From NCBI GenBank assembly GCA_964020975.1, contig OZ026619.1:95960804-96024803 (forward strand): DNA of 64,000 nt, read 5' to 3'. A program made the translations under genes and the position numbers. This stretch comes from Hermodice carunculata. Taxonomy: Eukaryota > Annelida > Polychaeta > Eunicida > Amphinomidae. The notes under the pieces were generated by a model. It was not told where the DNA came from. It ran no database searches and saw only the letters and a program-made list of their open reading frames with translations. Below are positions 53,520 through 64,000 of this stretch, in pieces; position 1 is the stretch's first letter, and every line of letters starts with the position of its first letter.

Positions 53520-56250
53520 AAATTAAGGTAGACACAATGAAATTTGTGCATTTAATGCTGTGCAGTCATAGCTATAGACAATTCACAAGTTACACAGCAA
53601 GGTTAGCCAGAGAGCAGCTGTTTGTACAAATGTACCACTGACGTGAGTGAAACGGGCATGCATTTCTCCCGAAGAAAACATCTCCATATTGAGTATCTTG
53701 ACCAACATTTGGCCACAACAAAACAACACAGGGTATCAAGTCAGTCACAGAATGAGGGCAAAAAACTTGTATAAACATTTCAAACAGCACTCTACTTGGA
53801 GCTTCATCTTGAATCTTCATAGAACACGTTTTGAAATATCATACCCTGTAATAATGTTTCTGTGTGGCAAACACTACCATTACCTCTAACTATCCCATTG
53901 CCTTATGCATAGTAATCTACTGGGAAATGCTAGTTCCTATTAAAGCTATGTTAAAATACCATTTCACTGTGTTTTAATTTTCAATTTTGCACCCTCAGTG
54001 ATACAGGTGAAACTATAAATACAGGGAAACTAAGTGAATTTACAGTATATATGTATTCAACTGTAAAGGGTCTGTACAACAACACCTTAAGCTCACATTA
54101 AATGTTTTTTTGTTTTTTTTTTGTGAAATGGAACATTGGAACAGACTTCTTGTATGGTTATGACCTATTGAGAAAGGTGGTCTTTATTCGGGTGTTGACA
54201 GAAAAGACCAAATTTACAACAAACCTTCTGCGGGTGATCTGTCGTGGCAGTGGTATATCACATTGAACAGTTACCCTGGTTGCCTATCTACAGCTGTTTA
54301 AATGCTCTCACCTGTGGTGAATTGTTGTGGACCTGTAGTACAAATATCTTCCACATGAAGGAATATCAACACACTTCTCAAGATGCAAAAGTCCATCAAT
54401 ACTTAGCTGTATTCCATGAGGATGGGTACTTCATGATTAGCTTTTCTAGTTTTCCACATTTTCACTTGGTGTATAACTAGAGTGTGTGACATTTTTTCAA
54501 CCATTCTGAGTCAGGTAGTAGAAAGTTCTGTCACCAGAGGGCACTAGGCTAGTCTTATGGGTGTGGATCCATCAAATGTCCATATAAAGGTCACTACTAT
54601 TGATACAATCATTTACTACACGTCTGCCACATTTGTCAACACTATAACTGAAGCCCCAGTCACACAATCATCATGACCCTCACACATTTATGACTGGCAC
54701 TGACCACTACTATCATAATTTGTACCATTATCATTATTGGCAATTGTACTTCTGTGCTATTACTATTCAACAAAAGCATAAAATTGCTCTTACTATGTCA
54801 ATCCACCCATTCTATGTCTGTGCTGCAGCATACATGACATGGTTAGATTTCGCAACATCTTGAAAAATACACATAATAATATGAGCAGACTTGTTTCCAG
54901 GATTTATTGATGTGGTGCAGAAGTACTGGTCAAGGTCACACACTTGACACACTGTCAAACTTCACGACTTTCAAGTGGGACAAAATTTCCAAATTCAGAT
55001 ACCTCTGATGGTATATTGACACACGATTGTGCTTCAGTGGAACATTAGAAAAGAAAAAAATCGTGGATTTAATGAAAATATTTACCTTAAAATCAATTTT
55101 GAGGACCAACTTTAAATTTTGAAGACTTTAAAAGCCTTGAGAATATGAAATGAAATTCGAGGTCTTTTAAAGATTTTCAATAGGCCTGTTAACCTACATT
55201 GCACATTCTGTAATCAACATACAGGCAAGTTATACACATGCTTATCACCACTACAAAGACTTCAAGTACATGTACCATTCAAATCTGTCATAAATTCTCG
55301 CATGGACTCATAACTTGTGAACTTGTATGGGAATAAAAACAAGTTAGATCATCTTCTTAGACTTTTTTAACAAATATAACAAACTTCTAAACATCTTGTA
55401 TAATATATGTATAATATAAGGAACCATAGCCAGATACTATGATATTGCTTGCCAGTTCTTGTTGAGTCTGGCTCTATCCAGCAACAGCAGTGCCTATAAA
55501 GACAACTACAAACCCTAAAGATGACCAAATTTTAGTTCAAGCATATGAAAAAATGGTAAGTGATAATTCCGAAAAAATACACAATTAATATATAAAAAGA
55601 TCATAATCAGCACATTTCATGCTATATGTTAATATCACATATTTTGGAAGATAGTGAAAATACAATCTACGAGACTCTTTCTTTCATTAACAACTTGAGT
55701 AGCACATAGTTAGTTATCCATCGTTAAGACACATAGTTTAATATCTACCCTCAATACATACATAATACTTTTCTGCCTTCAATACACATGCATTTATATG
55801 GGTAGCTCGCATTGGACTTTTAATACTCATCTCAGGGCCCTTCTTTATGTAAACATTTTTTTCATATCTGTAGGCTCAAAACTTGTTTCACGAACCTCTT
55901 CCCCTTTCAGATTTCATGGACTTTCTGGACTTGCTTGCTAACCTGTCCTTGCCTCTACACACAGTGTAAACTCCTAGCATGAGCAGTCTGTTTTGCAAGC
56001 AAACAAACAATATTCACCCTATAAAATTATAAGAAAAACTTCTGGAAGGCATACTGAACAGATACGCCAGTTTTCCAAATATGCATTATCACATAATCAT
56101 ATTTTTATCCAAAAAAAAAATATATATATATATATATAATGTTTGGACTCGTGGAATCTCAAAATAGCTAAAAGAGCGCAAGGCCTCATTCTATGTGAAG
56201 CATAATAGTTATGCAATACACAAGACTTAAACACAACATCCAAACCAGTG
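53520..56250. other. Intergenic / nicotinamidase 3' flank, no gene recognised
   Basis: AT-rich single-copy-looking sequence. The 3' UTR of the nicotinamidase gene should run leftward from 56253, but no clear polyadenylation signal was picked. Confidence 0.4.
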
Positions 56251-56253
56251 CAA

Positions 56254-63973
<7,720 letters not shown>

Positions 63974-64000
63974 CTACAAGACATACATGTAATAGTACAA

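Noticed and set aside
53590-53889. Overlapping frames of about 80 codons on both strands
   Set aside because: No homology I can name and no exon signals; adjacent to a family B repeat.

Overview
This is eukaryotic, animal DNA. Three spliced host genes can be assembled exon by exon with consistent splice phases: an OCA2-like P protein (minus strand, 720-16695, continuing off the left edge), a complete transcription factor IIIA gene (GTF3A, plus strand, 27118-43793), and an invertebrate-type nicotinamidase (minus strand, 56254-63973, with its first exons off the right edge). Nicotinamidase is absent from vertebrates. Large introns, many microsatellites, dispersed repeats rich in AGGTCA and CTCAGCTGA, and acatgtac-type motifs all recall mollusc genomes. 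My inference is a marine lophotrochozoan, most likely a bivalve or other mollusc; the sequence does not prove this.

Layout. At 1-16730 lies the OCA2-like gene. Its introns carry a 2.1-kb TIR element, a chain of small hairpins, a 580-bp higher-order tandem repeat, a perfect 52-bp palindrome and a THAP-domain relic split by another element. From 16.9 to 27 kb there is only repeat material, including an LINE endonuclease fragment, a nested structure (satellite-like repeat containing a TIR element containing a piggyBac-like element), and a LINE 3' fragment with a perfect-ended MITE inside it. GTF3A fills 27.1-44.3 kb. From 44.4 to 56.1 kb no gene was recognised. The nicotinamidase gene runs from 56.2 kb to the right edge, with a 14-unit minisatellite and a LINE RT fragment in its introns.

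The most unusual content is RNA-level. Two sites (38092-38132 and 47871-47926) match the full type I hammerhead self-cleaving ribozyme core, with complementary stem II, a one-pair stem III, a GUC cleavage site and a stem I with internal loop. A third, damaged example is at 34986-35043. Two of the three lie in sense orientation inside GTF3A introns. This architecture is known from Penelope-like elements and metazoan retrozymes.

The three host genes have unrelated jobs (melanosome or organelle membrane transport, 5S rRNA transcription, NAD+ salvage) and show no operon-like link. I recognised no LTR, retroviral, Polinton or toxin-gene fossils.
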